Positions 16,223-25,600 of a stretch of DNA of 42,630 nt are shown piece after piece. Made by a program: the position numbers and the translations under genes. The notes under the pieces were generated by a model. It made no database searches, was not told the DNA's origin, and was given only the letters and a program-made list of their open reading frames with translations. How positions within the stretch are numbered: position 1 is the first letter of the stretch; each line of letters opens with the position of its first letter. Source of the stretch: Pseudomonadales bacterium (GTDB lineage: Bacteria > Pseudomonadota > Gammaproteobacteria > Pseudomonadales > Ketobacteraceae); assembly GCA_002701845.1 (NCBI GenBank), contig NZXG01000043.1, forward strand, positions 4,219 through 46,848. Direction: 5' to 3'.

Positions 16223-18832
16223 CTAATTAACGTTGATTTTCGCCCGTTTCAACAGAATAGAATTGCCGATAACGGAGAGCGAACTGACCGTCATTGCAAT
16301 GACACCAATCATCGGGTGTAGTAACCCCACCGCAGCGACGGGGATTGCCGCAAGATTGTAGAACCAGGCCCAAAACAGGTTTTGTACGATTTTTCTGAAG
16401 GTTGCCCGCGACAAGAGTATGGCTTCCACCAGCTTGGTTAATTCGCCTTTGACCAGGGTGACATCGGCCGCTTCTATTGCCACATCAGCACCCGCACCTA
16501 TCGCAATCCCGACATTGGCTTGCTTTAACGCAGGTGCATCGTTAATGCCATCGCCCACCATGGCCACACTGTTACCGTATTTAGCTTGTAATTGTTTAAC
16601 CGAGTCCACCTTTCCTTCGGGCAACACATTGGCCAATACTTGGTCGATACCCACCTGATCCGCCACATACTTGGCGGTTCGTTCGTTGTCTCCAGTCACC
16701 ATGACCACATGGATATTCAGTTCATGCATGGCTTTAATAGCAGATTTGGAGTCTTCTTTAATGGTATCCGCCACCGCGACAACACCTGCTGCCTGTTTAT
16801 CGATAGCAACGAGCATGGCGGTTTTACCCTGAACTTCGAGTGATCTTAAGGTCTCATCCAGTTCACCCAGATCGACACCCTGCTCACTCAGCAGTCGGCG
16901 ACTGCCCACGTGGACGAGTTGACCATTGACGACCCCTTCTACACCGCGCGCGGTGATAGACCGAAAATTCTCCAAAGGGGGAATGTGTAATTGACGCTCT
17001 TTAGCGCCTTGCACAATCGCTTGCGCCAAGGGGTGCTCTGAACCAGATTCGACCGCTGCCGTGGCAGCTAACAATACCTCACTGGAAAAGGCTGATGTGG
17101 GTATCACATCGGTGAGCGAAGGTTTACCCGCAGTAATGGTGCCTGTTTTATCCAGTACTACGACTTTTATGTCCTTTAGAGTTTGAATGGCTTCCCCTGA
17201 GCGAATTAACACCCCTTTTTCTGCCCCCATGCCGGATCCGACCATGATGGCGGTTGGGGTGGCCAGGCCTAAGGCGCAGGGGCATGCGATAACAAGCACA
17301 GCAACGGCCGCCAGTGTAGCGGCAATTATCGGACTAAGTGACGGATCTACCCAAGGGAGAAACGTGGCGCCCCATTCCAGTATCGGACGAAACGTATCGG
17401 CAAATACTATCCAGGCCACGAAGCTCATTAGTGCGATTGCAATCACCGCGGGAACAAAGCTCGCAGTGACTCTGTCAGCGAATTCCTGGATCGGCACCTT
17501 GGAACCCTGCGCCTGCTCAACCAGTCGGATAACCTGGGATAAAAAGGTATCCGCACCAATCTTGGTCGCCTTAACCTTTAACAGCCCTTCTTTGTTGATG
17601 GTGGCACCCAGAACCAGGTCACCCGGCCCCTTCTCTACCGGTACTGATTCACCGGTAGCGATAGACTCATCCAGATGGCTGTTCCCTTCCACGATTTCGC
17701 CATCGGTCGGCACTTTGCCTCCGGGTTTGACGACCATTACATCGCCGATGATCAATTCTTTAACAGGCACTTCCAGCTCAGTGTTGTTTCGAATGATAAT
17801 GGCTGTTTTTGCACCCAGATTGATAAGTCGCTTGATTGCCTGCGATGCACGGCCTTTTGCGCGCGTTTCCAGGTAGCGGCCCAGCATATGAAACGTCATG
17901 ATGGTCGAGGCCATTTCGATAAACGACGTCATGGGATAGAAAAAGCCAATTAAGCCAATAAGATAGGGCGGCATGCTGCCTAGTGAAATCAGCACATCCA
18001 TGTTGGCAGTTCGATTCTTGAGGGAGCGCCAGGCTGATCGGTGAGTGGCTTTCCCGCCTCTAAAAAACACCACGGGGAATGCCAGCAGCGCTACGATTGC
18101 CAGGTAGCCGGGTATAGGTTGCCAGAACATTTCCGGTATCATCAGCAACATGATGATCGTTGTTGGAATCGCGGCAAACCACAGGTTGCGCCACGCCTGC
18201 GCAAGGTATTGCTCTTCTGCGTCCTCCGCTGCCTGGTGCGAGTCGCTGGAGGCGCTTTCAATGCTGGCCACATCATAGCCGGCCTTTTCCACCGTCGCTT
18301 TCAGTGCCTGTCGGTCCACCAGTCCAGGATCAAAACTCACGGTCACTTGATGATTGGCGATGTTGGTTTGAATATCCACAATTCCCTGTAGCCGTTCCAG
18401 GGATGTGCGCACCAACCCGGCACAGTGGTTGCTTCCCATCCCGGGCACCGTCATCGCCACCTTTTGTGCATCGCCATTGAGCGATAACTGGGCATCAGCA
18501 ACGTCATAACCCGCGCTTTCCACCGCGATTCGAATCTCATCCAGATTCGTCTTGTTCACATCAAACACAATATCAACCTGGTGGCTGGCGATATTCGTTT
18601 GAATCGTGGCAACGCCCTGTAATCGTTCGATCGAGGTCTTGACCAGGCCAGCGCAATGATTGCTGCCCATACCGGGTACAATGAGCTGAGCTGTCGCATT
18701 CTGGCCGCTTTGCGAAGGTTTTGAAGTATCGCGATTAGCCTGTGGTTTCGGGTGAGTGCCGGCGCTGTCCGGTTTGTCTGCGCAGCAGCAATTCTTTGAG
18801 TTCATTTCTTTTTCCGTTTTCGGTGTTGCCAT
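16223..18832 (-). CDS. copA: Cu+-translocating P1B-type ATPase with two HMA domains
   Basis: 869 aa; pumps Cu(I) out of the cytoplasm. The N-terminus has a CCC cluster (15-17), then two near-identical HMA domains whose metal loops read GMGSNHC (Cys60 and Cys137, 77 residues apart) in place of the standard MTCxxC. The core has the CPC ion motif in IACPCALGLATP, phosphorylation site DKTGTIT, HP dipeptide (SEHPLAQ), TGD in VMVTGDN and GDGINDAPAL, with eight membrane spans. The ATG at 18832 was chosen over an in-frame TTG at 18838 because GAGGGG lies 8 bases upstream. It follows merR by 2 bases. The family symbol copA is shared with the unrelated multicopper oxidase. Confidence 0.95.
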   Translation of the reverse strand: MATPKTEKEMNSKNCCCADKPDSAGTHPKPQANRDTSKPSQSGQNATAQLIVPGMGSNHCAGLVKTSIERLQGVATIQTNIASHQVDIVFDVNKTNLDEIRIAVESAGYDVADAQLSLNGDAQKVAMTVPGMGSNHCAGLVRTSLERLQGIVDIQTNIANHQVTVSFDPGLVDRQALKATVEKAGYDVASIESASSDSHQAAEDAEEQYLAQAWRNLWFAAIPTTIIMLLMIPEMFWQPIPGYLAIVALLAFPVVFFRGGKATHRSAWRSLKNRTANMDVLISLGSMPPYLIGLIGFFYPMTSFIEMASTIMTFHMLGRYLETRAKGRASQAIKRLINLGAKTAIIIRNNTELEVPVKELIIGDVMVVKPGGKVPTDGEIVEGNSHLDESIATGESVPVEKGPGDLVLGATINKEGLLKVKATKIGADTFLSQVIRLVEQAQGSKVPIQEFADRVTASFVPAVIAIALMSFVAWIVFADTFRPILEWGATFLPWVDPSLSPIIAATLAAVAVLVIACPCALGLATPTAIMVGSGMGAEKGVLIRSGEAIQTLKDIKVVVLDKTGTITAGKPSLTDVIPTSAFSSEVLLAATAAVESGSEHPLAQAIVQGAKERQLHIPPLENFRSITARGVEGVVNGQLVHVGSRRLLSEQGVDLGELDETLRSLEVQGKTAMLVAIDKQAAGVVAVADTIKEDSKSAIKAMHELNIHVVMVTGDNERTAKYVADQVGIDQVLANVLPEGKVDSVKQLQAKYGNSVAMVGDGINDAPALKQANVGIAIGAGADVAIEAADVTLVKGELTKLVEAILLSRATFRKIVQNLFWAWFYNLAAIPVAAVGLLHPMIGVIAMTVSSLSVIGNSILLKRAKINVN

Positions 18833-18834
18833 GC

Positions 18835-19245
18835 TCAATTCCCCTCGGCAAACTCTTCGATCAAATGACAGATCATATGGCCTGTCGGTGCTTTGTCCGG
18901 TTTCCTACTCCACTGTGTTACAGCCTCCTGCATGCGGTTTCGAAGCCTTTGCGTCTCTGAAAATCGCTGCTCGGTCTCATGGAGGCGTCTTTCTATCAGC
19001 CGCCTCACCGTAGGACAGGGTGATCTTTGCCTGTCCGCATGAGCGAGAATTTCCTTGATGTCGTCCACGGAGAAACCCAGTTGCCTGGCGTTCAGTACAA
19101 ACCGCAACCGCCTCAGATCCTTATCACTGTATATCCTGTAGCCATTAGCACTATCCTTGGTCGGCCTCAATACACCTATCCGTGTGTAAAACCGCACGGT
19201 TTCCGCCGTCACACCCAGTTGTTTTGCCAGTTCCAATACTTTCAT
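18835..19245 (-). CDS. MerR family metal-responsive regulator
   Basis: 136 aa. The N-terminal winged helix (TAETVRFYTRIGVLRPTK, 13-30) and the dimer helix (ERRLHETEQRF) fit the MerR metal-sensor group. Cys77 (SPCPTV) occupies the position that is Cys in divalent-metal sensors such as ZntR or MerR, and Ser in the Cu(I) sensor CueR. Cys125 (HMICHLIEE) and nearby His are the other likely ligands; the two-Cys CueR loop is not seen. So it may be a copper sensor of a different design, or may sense another metal. It heads the P-type ATPase operon and has a matching operator at 19341-19361. Two further copies of the promoter pattern suggest a wider regulon. Confidence 0.93.
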   Translation of the reverse strand: MKVLELAKQLGVTAETVRFYTRIGVLRPTKDSANGYRIYSDKDLRRLRFVLNARQLGFSVDDIKEILAHADRQRSPCPTVRRLIERRLHETEQRFSETQRLRNRMQEAVTQWSRKPDKAPTGHMICHLIEEFAEGN

Positions 19246-19333
19246 AGGCTTTCTCCTGGATCACATGTGGATGCCTGCGTTGTCGTACCTTGCAGAACCC
19301 GGGCTCGAAACCCAGTTGCCTGCCTGGTGTTCC

Positions 19334-19364
19334 ACCCTACACCTATGTCCCGCACATAGGTCAA
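19334..19364 (-). promoter_or_regulatory. MerR-type promoter P1 of the merR/P-type ATPase operon
   Basis: On the minus strand: -35 TTGACC (19359-19364), a 19-bp spacer, -10 TAGGGT (19334-19339). The overlong spacer is the hallmark of MerR-activated promoters. Inside it lies a perfect dyad ACCTATGT-N5-ACATAGGT (19341-19361). Expected transcription start is about 82 bases before the merR ATG. The regulator encoded just downstream is the natural binder (autoregulation). Confidence 0.9.
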
Positions 19365-19867
19365 GCACCTTGCATAAACACATTGCCAGACTTCGTCAGT
19401 TGCTCCTGAATCCTGGATGTTTAAAGCGATAAGGCAGATTCAATCAAGTGCCTAAGGGGCAAGTGACACCTTTCCTGTCAATCATCATTGTAAATAAGCC
19501 TCGCTGTCACCCAAATTACGCCAACATTACAGATCTGTAATCTATGGCTCATTCTTTTAATTTGCGTCAATAAAGTTGGCGGTGCGCAGCCCCACTCACA
19601 TCCTTTACCAAACATCGACAACAGCGACACTCAAAAAAACAATGCAATGCATCGACGATTATATTGAGAAACATATTTTGAGAAACAAATAGTTCCCTGC
19701 TATAACTGGCAACAGGAAGCAAAATCAGAAAGTAGCGCACGGTTACGCGGCGAGCTGTGATAGCGCTTATCGAATGATCTCAACGGATCGGTTTAGCTTC
19801 AGAGCAAATACCCTGGATTGTCGTCACCTGGTTAACTTTTTCCTCATAGAGGTAGATGTTCGTTGTG
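19365..19867. other. Gene-free regulatory interval between merR and the pfl operon
   Basis: About 500 bases between two divergent MerR-type promoters. No convincing coding frame was seen on either strand. The only clear element is the palindrome at 19526-19541. The length and A+T-rich character (19600-19760) leave room for additional upstream control of the pfl promoter or a small RNA, but nothing can be named. Confidence 0.5.
19526..19541. promoter_or_regulatory. CopR-like box, second copy (ATTACA-GATC-TGTAAT)
   Basis: A perfect 16-bp palindrome with the same ATTACA-N4-TGTAAT core as 4268-4283 and 41475-41490. It lies between divergent promoters P1 (about 160 bases away) and P2 (about 330 bases away). 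Probable binding site for the CopR-type regulator, but which promoter it serves is unclear. Confidence 0.7.
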
Positions 19868-19898
19868 TTGACATAGGTCCTGGGCATAGGTGTACGAT
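19868..19898 (+). promoter_or_regulatory. MerR-type promoter P2 of the DUF2934-pfl operon
   Basis: -35 TTGACA (19868-19873), 19-bp spacer, -10 TACGAT (19893-19898). The spacer ends GCATAGGTG, matching P1 and P3 (ACATAGGTG). The left half-site is ACATAGGT, 6 of 8 to the P1 ideal. Predicted start is about 44 bases before the ATG at 19949. No FNR-type TTGAT-N4-ATCAA site was seen near it. Confidence 0.85.
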
Positions 19899-19948
19899 CA
19901 CCACACAGATCAGAATAAAACAGTGACTACATTCAAAAGGAACCGTAA

Positions 19949-20185
19949 ATGTCTGCCTCAAAAAACAAATCTAAAAAAACCACACAAAACGAAATCAGTA
20001 AAACGACAGCAGCCCACAACGAGCTCAATGATGCTACTATTACTGACAGTAAAAAGGCACAAATGATTGCTGAGGCAGCTTACTACAAAGCGGAAAAGCG
20101 CCAGTTTTGTGGCTGTGATGAAGAAAAATTAATGGATTGGCTGGAAGCTGAAACGGAAATAAATTCGCAACTTTCTGAAAAGTAA
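19949..20185 (+). CDS. DUF2934 domain small protein
   Basis: 78 aa. The N-terminal 30 residues are Lys/Thr/Asn-rich and disordered in character. The C-terminal half (AQMIAEAAYYKAEKR ... DWLEAETEI) matches the DUF2934 pattern, a helical module of unknown function with a conserved DWLEAE block. The usual G-x-x-H region is replaced by QFCGCDEE, adding a CGC motif that might bind metal. AAGGAA precedes the ATG. It is the first gene after promoter P2, with pflB 110 bases downstream. Confidence 0.78.
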   Translation: MSASKNKSKKTTQNEISKTTAAHNELNDATITDSKKAQMIAEAAYYKAEKRQFCGCDEEKLMDWLEAETEINSQLSEK

Positions 20186-20295
20186 ATGCAGTCGTCTTAG
20201 ATGTATTGGTCATTATACGGGTTTAAAATAGCTGTAACGTGTAAATTCAAGGCCAGGAAGGACCCATCCGACTGCAACCAGAAGGTATTCTATCA

Positions 20296-22587
20296 ATGGC
20301 AAAACCATCGAACAGCGCCGATGTAGAATCCAGCGCCTGGAAAGGTTTTTTGGATGGCCCCTGGTCTACGCATATTGATGTACGCGACTTTATTCAACGC
20401 AACTATATTCCTTATACTGGGGATAACGGATTTCTTGAAAACGCTACGCCAGCGACAATTGAGCTGTGGAGCAGAGTTTCGTCAAAAATAATTGAGGAAA
20501 ACAATCGACACGGACCGTTAGATTTCGATAACGAAGTTGTCGCATCGATTACGTCCCATTCGGCCGGATATATCGATCAATCACTGGAAAAGATCGTAGG
20601 CCTTCAAACCGACCAACCATTTAAACGCGCTTTGTTACCCAATGGCGGTATTCGCATTGTAGAATCGGCATGCAACACCTATGGAAAACCACTTGATGGG
20701 AATATAAGAACCATCTTTAGCGAATACCGGAAAACGCACAATCAAGGTGTGTTTGACGTCTATCCGGCATCGGTTCGTTTGTGCCGTAAATCCGGTATCA
20801 TTACCGGTTTGCCAGACGCCTACGGTCGCGGGCGAATTATCGGTGATTATCGGCGTGTGGCTCTCTATGGTGTTGATCGCCTTCAGGCAGATAAACGCAA
20901 CCAGCATGTAAGTCTGGATGCCGACTTGGCTAACGGGAAGCACCTTAATGAGATTATTCAGCTACGCGAGGAAATTGCAGAACAAGCGCGAGCGTTAACG
21001 CAAATGAAAGTGATGGCGGCTTCTTATGGTTTCGATATCAGTCGCCCGGCTAAGGACGCTCAGCAAGCGATACAATGGACATACTTTGCCTATTTGGCGG
21101 CTATAAAAAGTCAAAATGGTGCGGCTATGTCGCTTGGCCGGATTACAACCTTTATTGATATATACATCGAAAGGGATTTAAAGAACGGGTTGATCACTGA
21201 AAAGGAAGCTCAGGAAATCATTGATCATTTTGTCATGAAATTGCGCATGATTCGTTTCCTTCGAACCCCGGACTATGATCAGCTATTTTCCGGTGACCCG
21301 GTCTGGGCGACCGAATCCATTGGCGGCATGGGCCTGGATGGGCGGCCACTGGTAACCAAAACCAGCTTTCGGTTCATACACACGCTGGGCACTATGGGGC
21401 CGAGTCCGGAGCCCAATATTACCGTGCTTTGGTCGCAGCGTCTCCCTGATACCTTTAAACGTTTTTGTGCCGAAGTATCGATTCAATCCAGCTCTATTCA
21501 GTACGAAAACGACGATCTCATGAGAGAACAGCTCGGTAGCGATGATTATGGTATCGCCTGCTGTGTCAGTCCGATGGTGATCGGTAAACAAATGCAGTTT
21601 TTTGGCGCCAGAGCCAATCTGGCAAAAACGTTACTCTACGCGATTAACGGTGGAGTGGATGAGCAGCTTAACTTGCAGGTAGCGCCATTAAAGCCGCCTA
21701 TCAGAAGCGATACGCTGGTCTTTGATGACGTAATGCAGCGACTGGATCAGCAGATGGACTGGTTAGCCAGAGAATATATCACCGCGCTGAACTGTATTCA
21801 TTACATGCACGACAAATATTGTTATGAAGCTGTGCAAATGGCGCTTCATGACAGAGATGTCTATCGCACGATGGCCTGCGGGATTGCGGGGTTATCAGTA
21901 ACCGCGGATTCTCTCTCGGCAATTCGTTTCGCCAGCGTGAAACCGATCCGCAATGAAACAGGCTTGGCTATTGATTTTGAGGTTGAAGGAGAGTACCCCG
22001 CGTTCGGTAACAACGATCCTCGGGCCGATACCATAGCCCGGGATTTGGTGGTGCTCTTTATGGATAAGCTCCGGCAGCAAAAAGCCTATCGGAATTCAGT
22101 TCCGACCCAATCTATATTGACCATTACATCTAACATTGTGTATGGCCAAAAAACCGGTAATACCCCCGATGGAAGGCGCAAAGGTCAGCCCTTTGCACCT
22201 GGTGCTAATCCCATGCACGGTCGTGATGACCATGGAGCGCTGGCGTCGCTAACCTCTGTTGCCAAGCTGCCTTTCAGCTCCGCACAAGACGGCATTTCCT
22301 ATACCTTCTCCATTGTGCCTAATGCACTGGGGCCGAATAGTCAGGCGCGAACCACCAATCTCATCAGTTTGTTAGATGGGTATTTTTATAACGATAAAAA
22401 ACAAGAAGGAGGCCAACACATCAACATCAATGTATTGAACCGGGAAACGCTCATTGATGCCATGGACAACCCACACCTTTATCCTCAATTAACCATCCGC
22501 GTGTCAGGCTATGCCGTTCGGTTCAATGCATTAACCAAAGAGCAGCAGCGCGAGGTGATCGCGCGCACTTTTAGCGAGTCACTATAG
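20296..22587 (+). CDS. pflB: Pyruvate formate-lyase-type glycyl radical enzyme
   Basis: 763 aa, essentially the length of E. coli PflB (760). Pyruvate + CoA gives acetyl-CoA + formate without redox cofactors. Both catalytic cysteines are present as IACCVSPM (Cys422, Cys423), and the radical site is RVSGYAVRF with Gly738 near the C-terminus, as required. The Cys-Cys pair favours true PFL over glycerol or choline lyases. It is cytoplasmic and oxygen-sensitive once activated. Its activase is the next gene, with the stop touching that start. The upstream P2 promoter has MerR architecture rather than an anaerobic FNR site, so expression may follow metal stress. A weak AGAAGG ribosome site precedes ATG 20296. 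Confidence 0.96.
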   Translation: MAKPSNSADVESSAWKGFLDGPWSTHIDVRDFIQRNYIPYTGDNGFLENATPATIELWSRVSSKIIEENNRHGPLDFDNEVVASITSHSAGYIDQSLEKIVGLQTDQPFKRALLPNGGIRIVESACNTYGKPLDGNIRTIFSEYRKTHNQGVFDVYPASVRLCRKSGIITGLPDAYGRGRIIGDYRRVALYGVDRLQADKRNQHVSLDADLANGKHLNEIIQLREEIAEQARALTQMKVMAASYGFDISRPAKDAQQAIQWTYFAYLAAIKSQNGAAMSLGRITTFIDIYIERDLKNGLITEKEAQEIIDHFVMKLRMIRFLRTPDYDQLFSGDPVWATESIGGMGLDGRPLVTKTSFRFIHTLGTMGPSPEPNITVLWSQRLPDTFKRFCAEVSIQSSSIQYENDDLMREQLGSDDYGIACCVSPMVIGKQMQFFGARANLAKTLLYAINGGVDEQLNLQVAPLKPPIRSDTLVFDDVMQRLDQQMDWLAREYITALNCIHYMHDKYCYEAVQMALHDRDVYRTMACGIAGLSVTADSLSAIRFASVKPIRNETGLAIDFEVEGEYPAFGNNDPRADTIARDLVVLFMDKLRQQKAYRNSVPTQSILTITSNIVYGQKTGNTPDGRRKGQPFAPGANPMHGRDDHGALASLTSVAKLPFSSAQDGISYTFSIVPNALGPNSQARTTNLISLLDGYFYNDKKQEGGQHININVLNRETLIDAMDNPHLYPQLTIRVSGYAVRFNALTKEQQREVIARTFSESL

Positions 22588-22589
22588 TG

Positions 22590-23429
22590 ATGGCTTTAGA
22601 ACAGCATCATTCTAATCAGACAAGTAAAAACGCAGTATCCACTCTTTACGGACACATACATTCGCTCGAATCCTTCGGCACAGTGGATGGCCCGGGCATA
22701 CGATTAGTGATATTCATGCAGGGCTGTTTGTGGCGATGCAAATACTGCCAAAACCCGGATACATGGGATCTGCATGGCGGAAAACAACAAACCGTTCAAG
22801 ATATAATGCGCATTGTATTGGAGTATCAAGCCTACTTTAAGTTCAGTGGTGGTGGCGTAACAGTGTCTGGCGGTGAGCCTTTACTGCAAGCGGAGTTCTT
22901 GAAGGAGCTGTTTAAGGAATGCTTTCGCTACGGTATTCATACCTGCCTGGATACCAATGGTTATGCGGCTCACTTGACAGAGCCGATTCATGAATTAATC
23001 CGTTATACCGATCTGGTCTTACTGGATATCAAGCAAATGGAAAACCAGCGCCATTTACAACTGACTAAAATGAGCAACAAGCCCACACTGGCATTTGCAG
23101 AATACCTTGCAGAGCGCGGAAAACCGGTATGGGTTCGGTATGTAATCGTTGAAGGATATACGACGGATTTAGAATCGGCGCATGCGTTAGGACGATTCCT
23201 GAGTCCGATGAAAAACGTCGAGAAAGTTGAGCTTTTACCCTATCATGCATTAGGTGAATATAAATGGGCTGCTTTGGGCGAGCATTATGAACTCACAGGC
23301 GTTAAACCACCCGCTTCCGAAACCGTTATAGAGATTGCTGATGTGCTTGAAAGCTATCATCTGGAGGTTAGCCAGCCATCAAACGATACTTTCAGCAAAC
23401 AGACGAAAACGTCGGGCTTTTTAAAGTGA
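22590..23429 (+). CDS. pflA: Pyruvate formate-lyase activating enzyme (radical SAM)
   Basis: 279 aa. The radical SAM iron-sulfur motif CxxxCxxC is visible as CLWRCKYC (Cys46, 50, 53), followed by GGGVTVSGGEPLLQ, which binds S-adenosylmethionine, and the VDGPGIR block typical of glycyl radical activases. It generates the glycyl radical on PflB, at Gly738. The start is ATG 22590; a GTG at 22587 overlapping the pflB stop by one base is an alternative. There is no strong ribosome site, so coupled translation from pflB is likely. The end overlaps the CBS gene by four bases. Confidence 0.95.
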   Translation: MALEQHHSNQTSKNAVSTLYGHIHSLESFGTVDGPGIRLVIFMQGCLWRCKYCQNPDTWDLHGGKQQTVQDIMRIVLEYQAYFKFSGGGVTVSGGEPLLQAEFLKELFKECFRYGIHTCLDTNGYAAHLTEPIHELIRYTDLVLLDIKQMENQRHLQLTKMSNKPTLAFAEYLAERGKPVWVRYVIVEGYTTDLESAHALGRFLSPMKNVEKVELLPYHALGEYKWAALGEHYELTGVKPPASETVIEIADVLESYHLEVSQPSNDTFSKQTKTSGFLK

Positions 23430-24043
23430 CTTTTACCGTATATGGTATGAGCGGCCCCGATCACTGGCCACTTGAGAAATTATTCAAACAACCTCAATTA
23501 CAAGCAGCGGAAAAAATCAGCAAATTGCGCCCGACTGGCCCTGATGTAGTGCCGCCCCAATCTTATCAGCGAGGTCACTCCCGGCAGGTATACGCACGCA
23601 TTGACAAGCTGACTGAAGGGCAATCATTGATCGCGGCTAAGCAGTTAATGTCTTCGCCTGTGATCACGGTCAGCACGCGGAATTCTATTCAGGATGCGCT
23701 CAATCTATTCAAACGTTTTGGCTTTCGTCATTTGCCTGTACTCGGGAATAATCAGATTATCACTGGCATATTATCCGATCGTGATGCACTACACTTTTTA
23801 TCGGGCATGGACTTACCACCCAAAAAATCACCAAGCCCCGACCTATCGATTGTGAACATCATGAAACGGGAGGTGCTAACGGCCAGCCCGGATACAGATG
23901 CCCGATATATTGCACGTCTTTTTGTTGAGCGTCGTATTGGTGCCATGCCCATCGTAGATAGTGGTACATTGCACGGTATATTGACACGTAGTGATATACT
24001 GACGGGTATCATGAAACACTTTTCACTCAATCTGTGGGCGTAG
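23426..24043 (+). CDS. CBS-domain-pair protein linked to pfl
   Basis: 205 aa from a GTG overlapping the pflA stop (GTGA). An N-terminal region of 60 residues (DHWPLEKLFKQP ... PPQSYQRGHSRQVYARI) is not assigned. Two CBS domains follow: MSSPVITV ... GILSDRDALHF and MKREVLTA ... GILTRSDILTG. Paired CBS domains bind adenine nucleotides (AMP, ADP, ATP, SAM) and act as energy sensors. Tight coupling to pflA suggests it tunes the PFL module by adenylate status. This is notable because the phosphorylase/PRPP module that would consume AMP carries the same type of promoter. Confidence 0.9.
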   Translation: MTFTVYGMSGPDHWPLEKLFKQPQLQAAEKISKLRPTGPDVVPPQSYQRGHSRQVYARIDKLTEGQSLIAAKQLMSSPVITVSTRNSIQDALNLFKRFGFRHLPVLGNNQIITGILSDRDALHFLSGMDLPPKKSPSPDLSIVNIMKREVLTASPDTDARYIARLFVERRIGAMPIVDSGTLHGILTRSDILTGIMKHFSLNLWA

Positions 24044-24142
24044 CCAAAAAACGATGAGGCTTGAATCCGTACCCTTTATATCTGCTTTTCATATTGAATA
24101 TCTATGGAAATCTCGAACCAAAAGTTTAAGAGGGAGTAGGCA

Positions 24143-25036
24143 TTGAAACTGACTGGGTTGGGAGCCTCAATGGTCATGTTGGGCTGGGCGATTTGTTATC
24201 CTATGATAACGTTAAGCGAGCCCTATGCGCCGATTATGCTAACCGCGACCCTACGTGCTGTTTTTGCTGGCATCCTCTTAATCGTCGTGGCCGTTCTGTT
24301 TAAACGTCCAGTGCCGAAAACGCTGAGAGACTTTGTGTATATTCTGGCGATTGGGCTCACAGCCACCAGTTTAGGTTTTTGGGGTATGTTTTATGCCGGT
24401 ACACTCGTTGCCCCAGGTTTAGCCACCGTGATATCGAATACACAGCCACTGATTGCTGCCGTTCTGGGGTGGTATGTTCTTAACGAGAGAATGAACAAGC
24501 CAGCCGTAGTGGGTGCTATACTTGGTTTTTCTGGCATCGTTGTGATTAGCGTGGATACATTACTAGGGACAGGACATTCTCTGCTAGGCATTGCCTACAT
24601 TTTGTTGGCAGCGCTTGGGGTTGCCATTGGCAATATTTTACTAAAACTGGTGGTCAACAAAATCGATATACTTTACGCCATGGGGTTCCAGTTAGTGTTG
24701 GGCTCTATTCCATTAGGGCTGTTGACTTTAATTCAGGATCAACAGTCGGCACATTGGTCTGGTGAATTCCTGTGGGTGTTGTTTATCCTGGCTCTGCCGG
24801 GGACTGCGCTACCTTTGATTTTGTGGTTTTGGCTAATGGACAAGGCTCCCCTTTACAAGCTCAACGTTTTCAGTTTTTTAACGCCGGTTTTCGGGCTAAC
24901 AATTGGGTATACCTATTTTTCTGAATCATTTTCATTCAACCAGTGGGCTGGTATCGGTCTGATTATTGCCTCTATTATACTGGTCGCTACAACGACGAAT
25001 CAACCACTTGGCTCGAAACACACAATGGCAGACTAA
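24143..25036 (+). CDS. EamA/DMT family transporter
   Basis: 297 aa with ten predicted membrane helices arranged as two EamA repeats (about 5-135 and 150-285), the normal DMT layout. The first helix carries GWAICYPM; NTQPLIAAVLGWYVLNE marks the end of repeat one. Members export amino acids, purines or other small metabolites. The start is TTG 24143, with AGGGAG six bases upstream; the next ATG is ten codons in (24173). It lies 99 bases after the CBS gene and may share its transcript, or have its own promoter. The terminator-like hairpin at 25072-25106 follows. Confidence 0.88.
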   Translation: MKLTGLGASMVMLGWAICYPMITLSEPYAPIMLTATLRAVFAGILLIVVAVLFKRPVPKTLRDFVYILAIGLTATSLGFWGMFYAGTLVAPGLATVISNTQPLIAAVLGWYVLNERMNKPAVVGAILGFSGIVVISVDTLLGTGHSLLGIAYILLAALGVAIGNILLKLVVNKIDILYAMGFQLVLGSIPLGLLTLIQDQQSAHWSGEFLWVLFILALPGTALPLILWFWLMDKAPLYKLNVFSFLTPVFGLTIGYTYFSESFSFNQWAGIGLIIASIILVATTTNQPLGSKHTMAD

Positions 25037-25071
25037 GACCAACCAGCCATGTACAACTACTTGTGAGTTTA

Positions 25072-25106
25072 CCCCTCTATAGCAAGCAATTGTAACTATA
25101 GAGGGG
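25072..25106. terminator. Bidirectional hairpin terminator
   Basis: An exact 11-bp stem (25072-25082 with 25096-25106, CCCCTCTATAG paired with its complement) and a 13-base loop lie between the convergent EamA and small-exported-protein genes. No long T-run is obvious on either strand, so efficiency is uncertain. Confidence 0.65.
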
Positions 25107-25121
25107 AGCTACCCCATTCGC

Positions 25122-25478
25122 CTACTGTTGCTGCGCCTGGACTAACTGTTCAACCGCCAACACCAGCAAGCTGAGTTGCGCATCGTCGGTTGATTCCACT
25201 TCAAAGCATGTTTCTATGTCCGTTGGCAGGTTCTTTTCAGCCTCAAGACAGGCAATATTCTCTTCTCTCTTCTCCTGTTGGCGTTTCTTGATGAGTGCAA
25301 TGCTCTTTTCCAATGCGGCAAACTTCGCTGCTGACAGGTTTGGGCTACCTTCAAAAGCTTTCAATGCTGATCGCTGCGCCTGCATCTGCTCTTTCAATGG
25401 ATCATCGGCATAAGAATTCGTGGAAACAGTCAAGTATGCCATCAATACCAGAATGATGTTAATCGCGATGTTTTTCAT
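25122..25478 (-). CDS. Small exported helical protein, function unknown
   Basis: 118 aa from the ATG at 25478, chosen for the GGAGA six bases upstream and a clear Sec signal (MKNIAINIILVLMAYLTVSTNSYA, cut before DDPLKEQ). The mature part is charged and helical (ALEKSIALIKKRQQEKREEN), with two Cys (ACLEAEK and ETCFEVE) that could pair. No family is recognised. It is the last gene of the minus-strand run and lies downstream of the 47-bp palindrome, with 25641-26015 the next gene upstream. Confidence 0.72.
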   Translation of the reverse strand: MKNIAINIILVLMAYLTVSTNSYADDPLKEQMQAQRSALKAFEGSPNLSAAKFAALEKSIALIKKRQQEKREENIACLEAEKNLPTDIETCFEVESTDDAQLSLLVLAVEQLVQAQQQ

Positions 25479-25600
25479 GGTTATCTCCAAAATATAATCT
25501 TTATAGTCTTCATATTGAATCTCAGGTGTCACAAGCACAATATGTGTTTGGGGCGACACCAATATCACTAATATGTACAACACGCTATAACTGAGGCCAG

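Noticed and set aside
19365-19948. FNR site for the pfl operon
   Set aside because: No TTGAT-N4-ATCAA sequence was found near P2.
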